NCBI GenBank assembly: GCA_012656075.1
Contig: JAAKBF010000015.1
Coordinates: 1 to 64,000 of the forward strand
Direction of reading: 5' to 3'
Origin: Phytophthora hibernalis
Lineage: Eukaryota > Oomycota > Peronosporomycetes > Peronosporales > Peronosporaceae
Length of the DNA stretch: 64,000 nucleotides
This document shows, in pieces, positions 20,366-29,492 of the stretch. Numbering within the stretch: position 1 is the first letter of the stretch; every line of letters begins with the position of its first letter. Under the pieces are notes generated by a model. The model had not been told where the DNA came from, did no database searches, and saw only the letters and a program-made list of their open reading frames with translations. The position numbers and the translations under genes are program-made.

Positions 20366-22480
20366 CCCTCCCACACCCAAACGGAAGCACCTGTCCCAAG
20401 GGGAATCCAGCGACGGAGAAGGCGACGCCTCATTCCAGAAGCCACGCCCAAAATCACACGCGCCGAAGACCACCGACGCCCCTGGGCACGCGCCACCACT
20501 CCCGGATGGGAAAGACTCACGAAGCCAAGGCGCCCAGCGCCGCCGCTGCCAAGCCGAAGAAGACCCCGCCGGAAAGAAGCAGAAGGCCGCTTCTAAGAAG
20601 CCCGGCGAATAGCCACAGCCGCCCCAGACCCGAGCCCGATCCTGCAAGCGCAATGCAGTCCAACTGCCCGGCCCACACGAAAGCCACAGCGAGTCGGACG
20701 CCGACGTCATGAACCCTGGGCTCATCACTGGCGACGAGGACGTCAACATGGACACGGCTCCTGGAGCGAGCGACAAGCAACCGCTGCCGAACCCGATGGA
20801 AGAAGCTCCAGAGGAGCCGGTCGCTGACCTAAAAGCTCCGGGAGCCCACGACGACTCGCAAAAGCATGATGAGGGATCTAAGCACGCAGAAACTTCCGAG
20901 GAGCCGTCCGCCACGGACATGGAGGTTGAGGAGAACCCGCCACGTCGTGCCGAGCACTATTCTCCGGATAACTGTTCCGACGAAGTCGACTACGGTGAGT
21001 CCGAGCTTGAAGAGGACGACCACGAGCAGGGAGAGGTCCACAACCCCAACAAATCCCCACCGCTCACAGAGCAGCAACGCGCCTTGCATCCCGGGAGCCC
21101 TGCCACTCCTCGCAGCGCCGCTGCCGTTGCGCGGAGACGCAGAACGCGAGAAGGCAGAGCGCGAGACCGCGCGGACCCCGAGCGGGAGACCCAAGTCATT
21201 ACGAACGTCGTGGAGGGCGAAGAAGTACCGACAGAGATGTTCCGGTCCGAAACCGGCAGCACCTCGCCGACCGAGCCCGCGCTGGCCAAGTAGCTGCCGA
21301 GCAGCACCGCGACTCCAAGCGCGAACACGATACCACGTCTCCCCGCACGCGAGAACAGCTGCTCGCATTGCGACATTGGTTCGTCCCTGAGTACCGCGGG
21401 TACCTGCGACTAAGTCGCGCGCCTGGCCAGACCGTCTCTCACTACGACGAGTGTCCGGTCGTGCTGCTCGCCAACACAGGCCTGGCCCGACAGTCCAACG
21501 AGACCGACTTCAAGGCGTGGCTCCACCACATGGGGTACCCCTGCCCGAGTTTCTGGCCTCGCCTTATCGAATCGATTGGCTGGCCCAGCGGCGTCTTCGC
21601 TTTCGCATGGCGAAGATGATTGTCGACGACCAGTGGCACAAGCGGCACTTCGACCGCAATATGCCGGCGCCGGGGTGATCCTCGAGGAGGTGGTGCAGAA
21701 GATAGAGAAGTCACGGCAGTCCCAGCCGATAGAACCTCGAAGTGTTCTCGGACCGGTTAGCGCCGACCGGCTCCGTGAGAGCGCTCGTAAGCGTCCACGG
21801 CATCGGCGCAGTCCTCCGAGAGGTGGCTACCGGACTCCCATGTGCCGTGAGCCTCGGGATAGCCGCGCCACTTCATTAGATGCTGGTAGTGGCCGATACG
21901 CCCGCGGCTCTTTAGTAGCTCCTCAACATGGAAGTACAGAGCGCCCTCGTTTCCGATCAATGGGGGCGGGGGACGCAACGGACGCGTCGCCCGACCATGA
22001 TGCTCCGCATCGCTCGATGGCGTCGTACGCCTCTGCGACTGACGTCCCGTCAACTTGTGGGTCTCTTGTGGACGCGGTTGAGGGCTGCCAGCGGCTTCTG
22101 GAGGCGCAGCGGGTGGACCTTGCGTCCCTGCGCGGACGCGTGCAGAGCGTCGAGGCGGCGATGGCCTCTGATCGGAACGTCCATCAGGACCTGGATCGTC
22201 TCGGGCATGTAACGCGTGATCTGCAAGATCAGTTCGTCCAGCTGAACCGGGGTCTGTCTCAGCTGGACCGCAGTAACGCCGATGCCCAACAAGCGCTTCG
22301 GAATGATCACTCCGCTCTCGAAGAGCATCTCGGTTGGATTCGCCAGCTCTAAAACCGCGTGGCGGAGTTGGAGAACCGTGCCCCTGCGGCCGTGGTGGCT
22401 CCGCCGGCGGCTCCAGCTCTGACTCAGGCCGACGTGATGTAGATGATGGCGAATGCCGTTCGGCAGTACTCGAGTTCGTC
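20366..22480 (+). CDS. Antisense open frame of element A (coiled-coil protein, function unknown)
   Basis: This long frame lies on the strand opposite pol, between the 3' LTR and integrase. I cannot name a family. The first part (to 21293) is charged and disordered, rich in Glu/Asp/Ser/Lys, with one in-frame TAG at 20610. After a shift at 21291, readable as a lost G, comes a folded-looking part: LRHWFVPEYRGYLRLS, ETDFKAWLHHMGYPCPSFW and RMAKMIVDDQWHKRHF. After another shift at 21675 (a G run) the frame enters VILEEVVQKIEKS and stays open to 22352. The last 100 residues form a strong coiled coil (EGCQRLLEAQRVDLASLRGR; DLDRLGHVTRDLQDQFVQLN). The part at 21757-21955 lies opposite the chromodomain. 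Coding is inferred from open frames and heptads. Confidence 0.5.
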
Positions 22481-22690
22481 GGACTCGACGAGCCACCTCC
22501 GCCGGGCGGTACGGCTTGAGCAAGCCCACGTAGAACGTCGGGTGCGTGGCCATAGCCGACGGCAAGTCCAACGTGTACGCGTTGCCGTGGACCCCAATGA
22601 CCATGAACGGCCCCACAAAGTTTCGTACTGCCCACAGCGGTGAACGCCTGCATAGGAAGATTCTTCGCGTTTAAGAGAACCTGGTCCCCT
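21757..22690 (-). CDS. Element A integrase C-terminus and chromodomain
   Basis: The frame starts with GDQVLLNAKNLP, the beginning of the integrase GPY/F module. The remainder of that module (GPFMVIGVHGNAYTLDLPSA, HPTFYVGLLKPYRP, about 22475-22616) lies in the next frame. A Pro/Arg/Ser-rich linker follows. The end is a chromodomain: HYQHLMKWRGYPEAHGTWES, then SHLSEDCADAVDAYE (about 21770-21880). Chromodomains direct insertion by binding modified histone tails. The linker and chromodomain overlap the antisense frame on the plus strand. Confidence 0.7.
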
Positions 22691-23522
22691 AATACAAACA
22701 CCTGTGTGTTCTTACGCCCCTGGCGATCACTGTTTTCTTTCTGCGTGTCTTGTGGACCTTTGAGGCCACGAGGATCCTCAGCGACAGCCTCCCCTCACCC
22801 AAATTTGAAGCCGGAGGAAACGACAACAGCGTACGCGGGTGCCGCAGCCCGTTAACGTAGAATGGGGTGAAACCCGTCGACGCATTCACCGCATTGTTGA
22901 GTGCAAACTCCACTTGAGGCAGCAACGTGCTCCACTTCGTGGGTTCTTCGGCGCAGACGCTGCGCAGCACGTCTTCCAACATGCGGTTCACCCGCTCGGT
23001 TTGACCGTCCGTCTGCGGATGATCCGCCGTGGACATATCCAGTCTCGTACTGAGAAGGCGGAACAAGTGTGTCCAGAAGTGTGACACGAAGCGGGGATCC
23101 CGATCGCTTACGAAGGCCTCCGGGAGGCCATGGTGTCGAAAGACATTATCGACAAAGAGCTGGGCCGCCTGCGGCGCTGTCACGCTCTTCTTCACCGCGG
23201 CCAGCCGTACCATCTTGCTCAGACGGCAGACGAAGACCAGAATGCCAGTATGGCCGCGCGTATCTGCCGGAAGCTCAAAGATGAAGTCCATGCTCACCGA
23301 GCGCCAACAATCCGCCGGTACCGGCAAACTCATCAAAGGAGCGGACGACGAGGGAGCGGGCTTCACACGCTGACACGTTTCACACGTTTGCACGTACGTG
23401 CGCACCCACTTGTACATGTGAGGCCACCAAAAGTGACGGGTCACCGACGTGTACGTCTTCTCGCGACCGAGGTGACCGCTTAGAGGAGTGTCATGTGCCT
23501 CATCGAGGACACGATGACGCAA
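22689..23522 (-). CDS. Element A integrase
   Basis: The zinc-binding HHCC region is visible (HDTPLSGHLGREKTYTSV, then CETCQRVK). The catalytic triad is complete: SMDFIFELP for the first Asp, FVSDRDPRF for the second, and DGQTERVNRMLEDVL for the Glu. A helical region with LPQVEFALNNAVNASTGFTP follows, as in Gypsy integrases. It runs from 23522 to about 22690, where it meets the GPY/F module. This is the best preserved domain of the element. Confidence 0.85.
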   Translation of the reverse strand: MRHRVLDEAHDTPLSGHLGREKTYTSVTRHFWWPHMYKWVRTYVQTCETCQRVKPAPSSSAPLMSLPVPADCWRSVSMDFIFELPADTRGHTGILVFVCRLSKMVRLAAVKKSVTAPQAAQLFVDNVFRHHGLPEAFVSDRDPRFVSHFWTHLFRLLSTRLDMSTADHPQTDGQTERVNRMLEDVLRSVCAEEPTKWSTLLPQVEFALNNAVNASTGFTPFYVNGLRHPRTLLSFPPASNLGEGRLSLRILVASKVHKTRRKKTVIARGVRTHRCLY

Positions 23523-23815
23523 ATCTTCGTCGTTGGGAACGACAAGACGAGGTTCCTCCCCGTCATCGACTTGATAGTAGAGTAGGCCATCGAATAGCGG
23601 TGCAGCCGTGATCGCTGCCGAGCAGTGAGCTTCACTGCCTTCTCAGGCGCCTTCAACGCCGTGACCAGATCTGCAAGGTCATCATCGTCAGCATACGCCT
23701 CGCGTAGCAGCTCATGGAGCGGATACTCGAGGTACGCAACGTGCGCCAGCTCGTAGTCCGGTCGTCGAGAGAGCGCGTCCGCGAGGACATTCTGCTTACC
23801 CGGCTTATACTCCAC
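23480..23815 (-). CDS. Element A RNase H-integrase connecting region
   Basis: The frame starts EYKPGKQNVLADALSRRPDY, the conserved end of Gypsy RNase H (the DALSR motif). It continues with an acidic linker and then passes out of frame before integrase. A frameshift near 23820 separates it from the RT/RNase H frame at 23846. Confidence 0.75.
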   Translation of the reverse strand: MEYKPGKQNVLADALSRRPDYELAHVAYLEYPLHELLREAYADDDDLADLVTALKAPEKAVKLTARQRSRLHRYSMAYSTIKSMTGRNLVLSFPTTKICVIVSSMRHMTLL

Positions 23816-23845
23816 GGTGAAGTTGTACCCGGCGAAAAACGAGAG

Positions 23846-25443
23846 TCACCTCGCCATGCGCTGAAAGTGGTGGGGCGACGACGTCGCAGTCCGCAAGGAC
23901 GCATGATCTGTGTAGATCACAATGGGTTTGCTGCCGAGCAGGTGCACCCGAAACTTCACAAGCGCGTACTTCATCGCGAGAAGCTCCTTGTCGTGGACAG
24001 GGTAGCTCTTTTCAGCCGCCTTAAGCTGGTGCGACTGGAAAGAGACCACCCGCTCTCTGCCATCGGCATCGACCTGCAACAGGGAATAGCCTATGACAAA
24101 GTCGGATGCGTCGCACACCACGCTGAAGGGACGACTGTCGTCTGGCAACGCTAAAATCGGAGCGCTCTGCAGATTGCTTTTGATCGCTTCGAAGGCCTGC
24201 TGAGCCTCGTCGATCCACGACCCCGCCTCCTTCTTCAGAAGATTCGTCAGCGGGCGTGCCATCTCCGCGTAGTTGGAGCTGTACTTGTGCAAGTAGTTGG
24301 CGAGGCCGAACCACTTGCGCAAATCCTTTTGGGACACCGGTACCGGCCACTGTGCGATCGCGGATTCCTTCTCAGGGTCCGCGCGGACACCGTCCTTGCC
24401 AAGGAAACATCCCAAGAAGGGAATCTCTTCGGCGCCGAAGATGCACTTGTTGATGTTGGCATACAGGCGATTCTCGCGCATGCACGTCAACACCTCGCGG
24501 ATGTGCTCGATGTGAGCCTCGACGGCCGTCTTGTCTTCCGAGGCGCGAATGTGCACGAAGATATCATCGAAGTACGTCTGTGCGAACGCCCGCATCGGCC
24601 GGAAAAGTTGCGTCACCAGTCGATTGAACGTGGCCGGAGCGTTTGACAGCCCCTGGGGCATCACACGCCACTCCCACAACATCCCACTGGGAGTACTCAC
24701 CGCTGTGAGGGGTACGTCCGACTCCCGCATCAGCAGCTGATAATAGCCGTCGACCATGTCGAGTGCGCTAAAGATAGTGCATCCTGCCATGTTGTTCTGC
24801 AACACGTCCTTTCGAGGGATCGGCGTGGACGCCGGGATGGTGGCCGAGTTCAGCTTGTTGAACGCGTGCACCATGCGCCACTTCCCGTTGGGTTTGCGAA
24901 CGCAAACCGTCGGCGACGAATGCGGCGACTTCGACTCGCGCACCATGCCCGCGGCATACTTCGTTGTGAAGAAGGCGTCGATCACATCGACTTGCTCCTT
25001 GGCAGTGGCCATTGGCGCGTAGTGCAGTACTTAGTGCCTGGCACCAAGTCGATTTCGTGTCGGACACCTCTATCCGGAGGTAACACCGACGGTGGATTGT
25101 CGCTGACGACGTCCGAAAACTCCTTCAAGAGAGGGTAGTACGGGTCCGGTGGATCCTTCAAGATGACCGCGCCATACCGCTTCTGCCTCGAAGGGGCCCT
25201 CTCGTCTTCCAGCGCATCAGGGTCAATGACCGAAGAGGTGTTTAGCTCGACCGAGTCGTGTTCACGGTGGATAAGGACCATCTCCTCAAGCTCGCCCGCC
25301 TTCAGCGAGTCGAGAAACTCGACAAATGAGAGCTCCTCGAGCCCGAGCAGCTCTGCTACCTTAGGTAGCGGAGCCAGGTCCACGCCTTCATCGCGCTCTC
25401 CCGTGAGAACGTCTAGCACCCTGGGTGCAACCGCCTTGTCCAA
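23846..25443 (-). CDS. Element A reverse transcriptase and RNase H
   Basis: Read from 25443: an acidic linker, then RT onset with LKEFSDVVSDNPPSVLPP and HEIDLVPGTKYCTTRQWPLP. There is a frame change near 25015 at a CC run. RT continues with PTVCVRKPNGKWRMVHAFNK, FSALDMVDGYYQL, MPQGLSNAPATFNRL and the catalytic YFDDIFVH (about 24555-24580). RNase H follows with FSVVCDASDFVIGYSLLQ, YPVHDKELLAMKYALVKF and IVIYTDHASL. All catalytic blocks are readable, so the enzyme would be plausible if the shift is an error. Confidence 0.85.
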
Positions 25444-25504
25444 GTGGCCCGCATCGCGGCGATCTCCGCCTTGACATAGTCTTGCCGTGGCTGACCCAGC
25501 CTTA

Positions 25505-25935
25505 GCGTCGTTCGTGGGAGCCTCCGCTCGACCATCTTCCTGTGCGCGAGACCCAGCTCCAGCGTCTTTCCCTGCGCGGGCTGCCTCAGCTCGTACGCGT
25601 TGCGTAGTGGGAGCCCCTACTCGACCACTTTCTTGTGCGCGAGACCCAGCTCCAGCGGCTTTACCGCGTGGTCTGCCTCAGCTCCAACGCCTTGCGTAGT
25701 GGGAGACCCTACTCGACCACCCTTGTCTGCGCGAGCACCGACTCTAGCGACTTGTCCTGCGTGGGCTGCCTTAGCTCCAACCCTTTGCGTAGTGGGAGAC
25801 CCTGCTCGACCACCCTTGTCTGCGCGAGCACCGACTCTAGCGACTTGTCCTGCGTGGGCTGCCTTAGCTCCAACCCTTTGCGTAGTGGGAGACCCTGCTC
25901 GACCACTCTTGGTTGCGCGAGCCTTAGCTCCGGCG
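25505..25935 (-). repeat. 93-bp coding minisatellite between protease and RT
   Basis: About four and a half copies of a 93-bp unit encode a 31-residue repeat on the minus strand (VEQGLPLRKGLELRQPTQDK plus SLESVLAQTRV). The two central units are almost identical and the outer ones diverged. The unit length is a multiple of three, so copy-number change keeps the polyprotein in frame. Confidence 0.85.
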
Positions 25936-26000
25936 CCTTGGACGTCATCTGCCCCGGGGCTAGAACGACGTTCTTGTTCTCGAGAGTACCATGAGTCTCA

Positions 26001-26786
26001 TCATGAGCAACACACGGGAACCCCTTTCCATTCTCCCACATCCACCGAAGGCTCATGAGCTCTCGAAGAGGTAGGGCACGCGGTCGGCAAAGCCGAAGGC
26101 AGTTCAAGTACTTCCGAAGTGCCGTTCGCCGCGTGGCACACGACGCTCGTGCACAAACCCGTCTCGGGAAGAGGAGGGGACATGACCCGCCAGGGCTCTG
26201 TCCACGAGGGGTTGTGACTAGCACCAATGGTGCGACTTTTCCAATCTATCCACGGCTCATGCTTAGCAAGCCAGGGCATGCCGAGGATAAGATCGTACCG
26301 ATCATCCATGTCCAGGACAATGAACGGCTCGACCGAGTTGAAGTCGTCAAACTTGACGTTTAAAGATATAAGAACCTTGCGTGTAGACACGATGGATCCA
26401 GTCGCCAGGCGAACCGATACACTTGTATTATGCTTAGAAGCTTCCAAAGCGCTAGCATATAATGCACTGTTCCTGGCCACACTGGCTTTCGTCGCGAAAT
26501 TGTAGGACGCACCCGAATCGATCAGGATGGTCAACGGTTCTTCATACCCTTTAACGCTGGCGGTGACGACCACGAGGTTAGACCGCGCGGCGGCCACGGA
26601 AAGACACAACAGTGTCGTCCCTGGGACTTGCTCTTTTGGAGGTGGAGGTGGCGGAACCACCGTCCTCGAAGAGGAGCGAAGTCTCCCAGCAGGGCGTCCC
26701 GCGCCTACTGGGAGTCGCCGTTTTCCGACCCCGTAGACTCCATCATGTTGAGGGACGGAGTGGCCTTGCCACGACCTGTCTTCCAC
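26001..26786 (-). CDS. Element A aspartic protease
   Basis: The N-terminal part is Pro-rich. The protease core follows: LTILIDSGASYNFATKASV holds the active-site Asp-Ser-Gly. VRLATGSIVSTRKVLISL and YDLILGMPWLAKHEPWIDW give the flap and the ILGxxW block. In intact relatives it cleaves the Gag-Pol precursor. The tail leads into the repeat linker before RT. Confidence 0.8.
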   Translation of the reverse strand: MEDRSWQGHSVPQHDGVYGVGKRRLPVGAGRPAGRLRSSSRTVVPPPPPPKEQVPGTTLLCLSVAAARSNLVVVTASVKGYEEPLTILIDSGASYNFATKASVARNSALYASALEASKHNTSVSVRLATGSIVSTRKVLISLNVKFDDFNSVEPFIVLDMDDRYDLILGMPWLAKHEPWIDWKSRTIGASHNPSWTEPWRVMSPPLPETGLCTSVVCHAANGTSEVLELPSALPTACPTSSRAHEPSVDVGEWKGVPVCCS

Positions 26787-27680
26787 GGGTTCGTCGGACA
26801 GTTCCTACGGAAATGACCAGGTTGGTTACAACCAAAGCAGTGACCTCTCGCACGTTGGGCCCGCTGGGGACGAGCCGACTCGACAGACGAGATCTCCATG
26901 GGAGTGGGACCTTCCGTAGCCTCCGTGCGACCCGCATAGCCCTGCGCCGAGCGCACACAATGGCCTTCCAACATGGCGATGTGTACTGTCTCGTTGAACG
27001 TGTTCGGCTGACGGCGGAAGAGTTCAGTGCGAACCTCGCCCGGGCGGACACCGTCCATGAAGACCGTCACCTTGACGTCCTCAGAGAGGGAGCGCCAGCC
27101 ATGGCGGCCTCGAGGTTCTGCAGTTCCATGACGTAGTCTTGGAGCGTGCGCTTTCCTTGCTTGCACCGCAAGAATAGCGACCGATAACGGTAGGCCACAT
27201 TGGCCAGAAGAAACGTCGTGCGCAGCTCTTGTTCCATGAAAGCCCACGAGGTGAAATACCCCGGAGACGAAGTCTCTCGAGCCATCGCCCAAGCGCGAGC
27301 CCGACCTCCCAGGTTAGACAGCGCGAAAGCGACCTGAGCCCTTGACTCGTAGATCTGTCCAGCGCTGAGCGCTATCTCGATCTCGTGAATCCAGAAGATA
27401 AGGCTGTCGGACTCTTTGCCGTCAAACGTCGGAACCGACACCATGACGGGCTTCGTAGCTCCTTGTCGCGAGGCGAACGGAGCAGAACCCGAGGGTTCGA
27501 CTGCGCCGCACTCTGCATCTCAGCTCGCATGGTCGTGCGAGCAGCCTCCTGCGCGGTGGCGCTCACGTGAGCAATCAGCGACGACTCGTACTTGTCGAAG
27601 CGTTCCACGCGCGCCCTTTGCTGCTCCGCAGGTAGGTTGGGGAATCCAGCGAATACTGCTTCGCCCAGTAGGCTGACCAT
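26705..27680 (-). CDS. Element A Gag with CCHC zinc knuckle
   Basis: Three overlapping frames make up Gag. N-terminus 27680-27445 (FPNLPAEQQRARVERFDKYE). Capsid-like part 27444-27100 (VPTFDGKESDSLIFWIHEIE; AFMEQELRTTFL; FLRCKQGKRTLQDYVMELQ). C-terminal part with MLEGHCVRSAQGY and the knuckle CFGCNQPGHFRRNC (about 26805-26850). Frameshifts lie near 27445 and 27100-27150. Gag forms the particle, and the knuckle packages RNA. Confidence 0.8.
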
Positions 27681-27804
27681 CTTCTCAAGAGTTGCCTAGT
27701 GGGCGTCCGTGAGATGAGGAAAGTCCTGCCGGGACGGCAGCCTGCTCCCTGAGTCTTCCATACTCAAAGAGATCTTGATTGTAGAAAACCGCGCCGGTCG
27801 CCGG

Positions 27805-27826
27805 ATTGACTACAAGTGCTACCAGG
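27805..27826 (-). other. Candidate primer-binding site of element A
   Basis: Just inside the 5' LTR the minus strand reads TGGTAGCACTTGTAGTC. TGG is the usual start of a site complementary to a tRNA 3' CCA end. The tRNA species was not determined, and a 2-nt spacer separates the site from the LTR. Confidence 0.5.
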
Positions 27827-28272
27827 TGTGACGGGAGTCACACGCACCTTTGCCTTAGAGGAAGAGTTAGCTCGTAACCACAACAGACGCCTGGCGTCTC
27901 TGTTGTAAGCTGGCCTTCCAGTCGTTTCCGGGTACCGAGTACCAAACGACTTGCGAACTTCCGGGTTAAAGTTAAACTGACTGTATTAATCTCACTTGTA
28001 AGGTTCTAACTACTGTTAACTATCTGCCTACTAAACTCCTGTACTCCAAATGGATGGCTCTCCATCAACCGTCTACCTTAAGTCCGATTCGTATCCAGTG
28101 TAAAATACACAATCTTACTTAGCCGGGATCCGGGTGTCACACACCAACTTATGTGGGGCATGTACTCGTACTTAGGCGGACTTGTGTGGACCACACGGAA
28201 GAACATTGGGTCTCCCCCTTTCATAAGTTCTTTTGCACGGCAAACGGTGTCGGCCAGCGTGGCCCCGTTACA
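27827..28272 (-). repeat. LTR of element A (5' LTR for the minus-strand coding)
   Basis: Starts TGTGACGGGAGTCACACG and ends GCCCCGTTACA. Followed directly by the second CATCC target copy and by the continued RT frame of Gypsy C. Confidence 0.9.
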
Positions 28273-28277
28273 CATCC

Positions 28278-28743
28278 TCTTTGCTCCGGCGGTGGACGAG
28301 TTTCTGCGAACACTGCGTGCTTTCTTCGAAATTGTGCATGAGGCCAACTTCAAGCTGAACATGGCCAAGTCGTCCCTGTTCGAGCTAGAGATCCTGTGGT
28401 GCGGACGTCTGATCTCCAGCAACGGTGTTCGTCACGACCCTGCTCGCGTCAGCGCTCTCGCAGAACTCCCCCTTCCTGCAACAGTGGCCGACCCTCCAGT
28501 ATTTTGTGTGTGCTACAAACTGGTTTCACGACTCCCTTCCAGACTACGCACGCACTATAACTCCTCCAGTACAAGTTAAACACGGAGAGACAGGGCATTG
28601 GTCGACGCAATCGGAATGCTCTGAATGTAGCCACTATATGGACGAACACCGAGCGAGCTGCGTTTGATGCTGTGGTGGCACTGGTGGCGCACTCTGCGAT
28701 GATGACGTTTCCCGACCTTGAGCTTCTGCTGTTCACAGATGCA
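28278..28743 (+). pseudogene. Gypsy C RT thumb and start of RNase H
   Basis: Continues RT after element A: FAPAVDEFLRTLRAFFEIVH, ANFKLNMAKSSLFELEILWC, then a shift near 28490 and YFVCATNWFHDSLPDYA. After further shifts AFDAVVALVAHSAMMTFPDL and LLLFTDAS mark the RNase H start (28665-28742). At TDAS the sequence switches to Helitron helicase. Confidence 0.75.
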
Positions 28744-29337
28744 TCGTGGCGACGCTTGGACGGAGAGGCGTGTGAGTATCTCTCGGTCGACTCGGTTCAG
28801 GACGACGAGGCGGTTAATTTCTAAGAGACAGAGGTTCTGAACACGATCGACATCAACGGGATCCCACCTCACAGATTGGTGTTGAAGAGGGGACAGCCGA
28901 TCATGATGATGAGGAACTTGAACCCAGACCTGGGGCTTTGCAACGGAACGCGCCTTAGAGTGAAGGAATTGAAGCCTCACGTGATACACGCGACCATCAT
29001 GACTGGCGAGCGTCAAGGCCAGAACGTATTGATTCCAAGGATCCTCTTCGTTAGTGACGGCAACGCTCGCGACTTCCCATTCCACCTGCGCCGCAAGCAG
29101 TTCCCGGTCCAGCTGGCGTTTGCCATGACAATCAACAAGGCTCATGGACAACCGGTGCTCAACCAGGGACTCTACTTGGCGACACCATGCTTTTCGCACG
29201 GCCAGCTGTATGTGGCGCTCTCCCGGGTCACTACAAGATCAAAGATCAAGTTACTGCTTGAGTATCCAGACATGGAGGAAGAGGACGGAGCATACACACC
29301 GAACATCGTGTACAGGCAGATTTTCCGCACGGCGTAG
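28744..29337 (+). pseudogene. Helitron Pif1-type helicase, C-terminal fragment
   Basis: The frame reads SVDSVQDDEAVNF, a stop at 28821, then PPHRLVLKRGQPIMMMRNLN, GLCNGTRLRVKEL, FPVQLAFAMTINKAHGQ (helicase motif V/VI area) and HGQLYVALSRVTTRSKIKLL. This is the C-terminus of the Pif1-like helicase that Helitrons use for rolling-circle transposition. The N-terminal ATPase motifs and the Rep domain are absent, and the 5' side abuts Gypsy C RNase H. Confidence 0.85.
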
Positions 29338-29403
29338 GGCGGAAGACATTAACTGCATATACGTAACATTGATAATAGTTCAATTCATGTCTACATGGTG
29401 TAA

Positions 29404-29492
29404 ATTTTCGCCCCGTGAAGCGAAGCGAAGGGGGCGGCCCTAGCTGGGACAAACCATTGCCCCACCGCCGGGTAGCGGCGGCAAACGGCTAG
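29404..29492 (+). repeat. Helitron 3' terminus, copy 1
   Basis: CCGCCGGGTAGCGGCGG (about 29466-29482) can form a hairpin close to the terminal CTAG at 29489-29492, followed by T. This is the hairpin plus CTRR end of Helitrons. It is about 90% similar to 35786-35875. Confidence 0.85.

Larger units (their letters stand above)
19922..28272 (-). mobile_element. Complete LTR retrotransposon A (Ty3/Gypsy, chromodomain type)
   Basis: Two nearly identical LTRs (444 and 446 bp) bound the element. The 5-bp target CATCC is duplicated at 19917-19921 and 28273-28277. Excision restores Gypsy C RT as WVDDVILFAPAVDEF. Coding runs on the minus strand from the right-hand (5') LTR: Gag, protease, RT, RNase H, integrase, chromodomain. 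A polypurine-like GTGTGGGAGGG stands against the left (3') LTR, and a possible primer site lies by the right one. The high LTR similarity suggests a recent insertion. Its frames hold several one-base shifts. Confidence 0.9.
12533..28743 (+). mobile_element. Ty3/Gypsy element C, interrupted by four insertions
   Basis: Pieces of one plus-strand Gag-protease-RT-RNase H polyprotein can be followed across 16 kb: Gag at 12533-13198 and 15050-15495, protease at 17657-18018, RT at 18019-18404, 19638-19921 and 28278-28600, and the start of RNase H to 28743. The gaps are a Tc1/mariner element, a 2.15-kb insertion, an rDNA fragment and LTR element A. Three of the four junctions rejoin in frame when the insertion and one target copy are removed. 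No LTR was identified. The 3' end is cut by Helitron sequence at about 28744. Confidence 0.8.

Noticed and set aside
20243..20920. 225-codon minus-strand frame at the 3' end of element A
   Set aside because: It overlaps the LTR boundary and mirrors the acidic plus-strand frame; Ser/Gly/Phe-rich without motifs.
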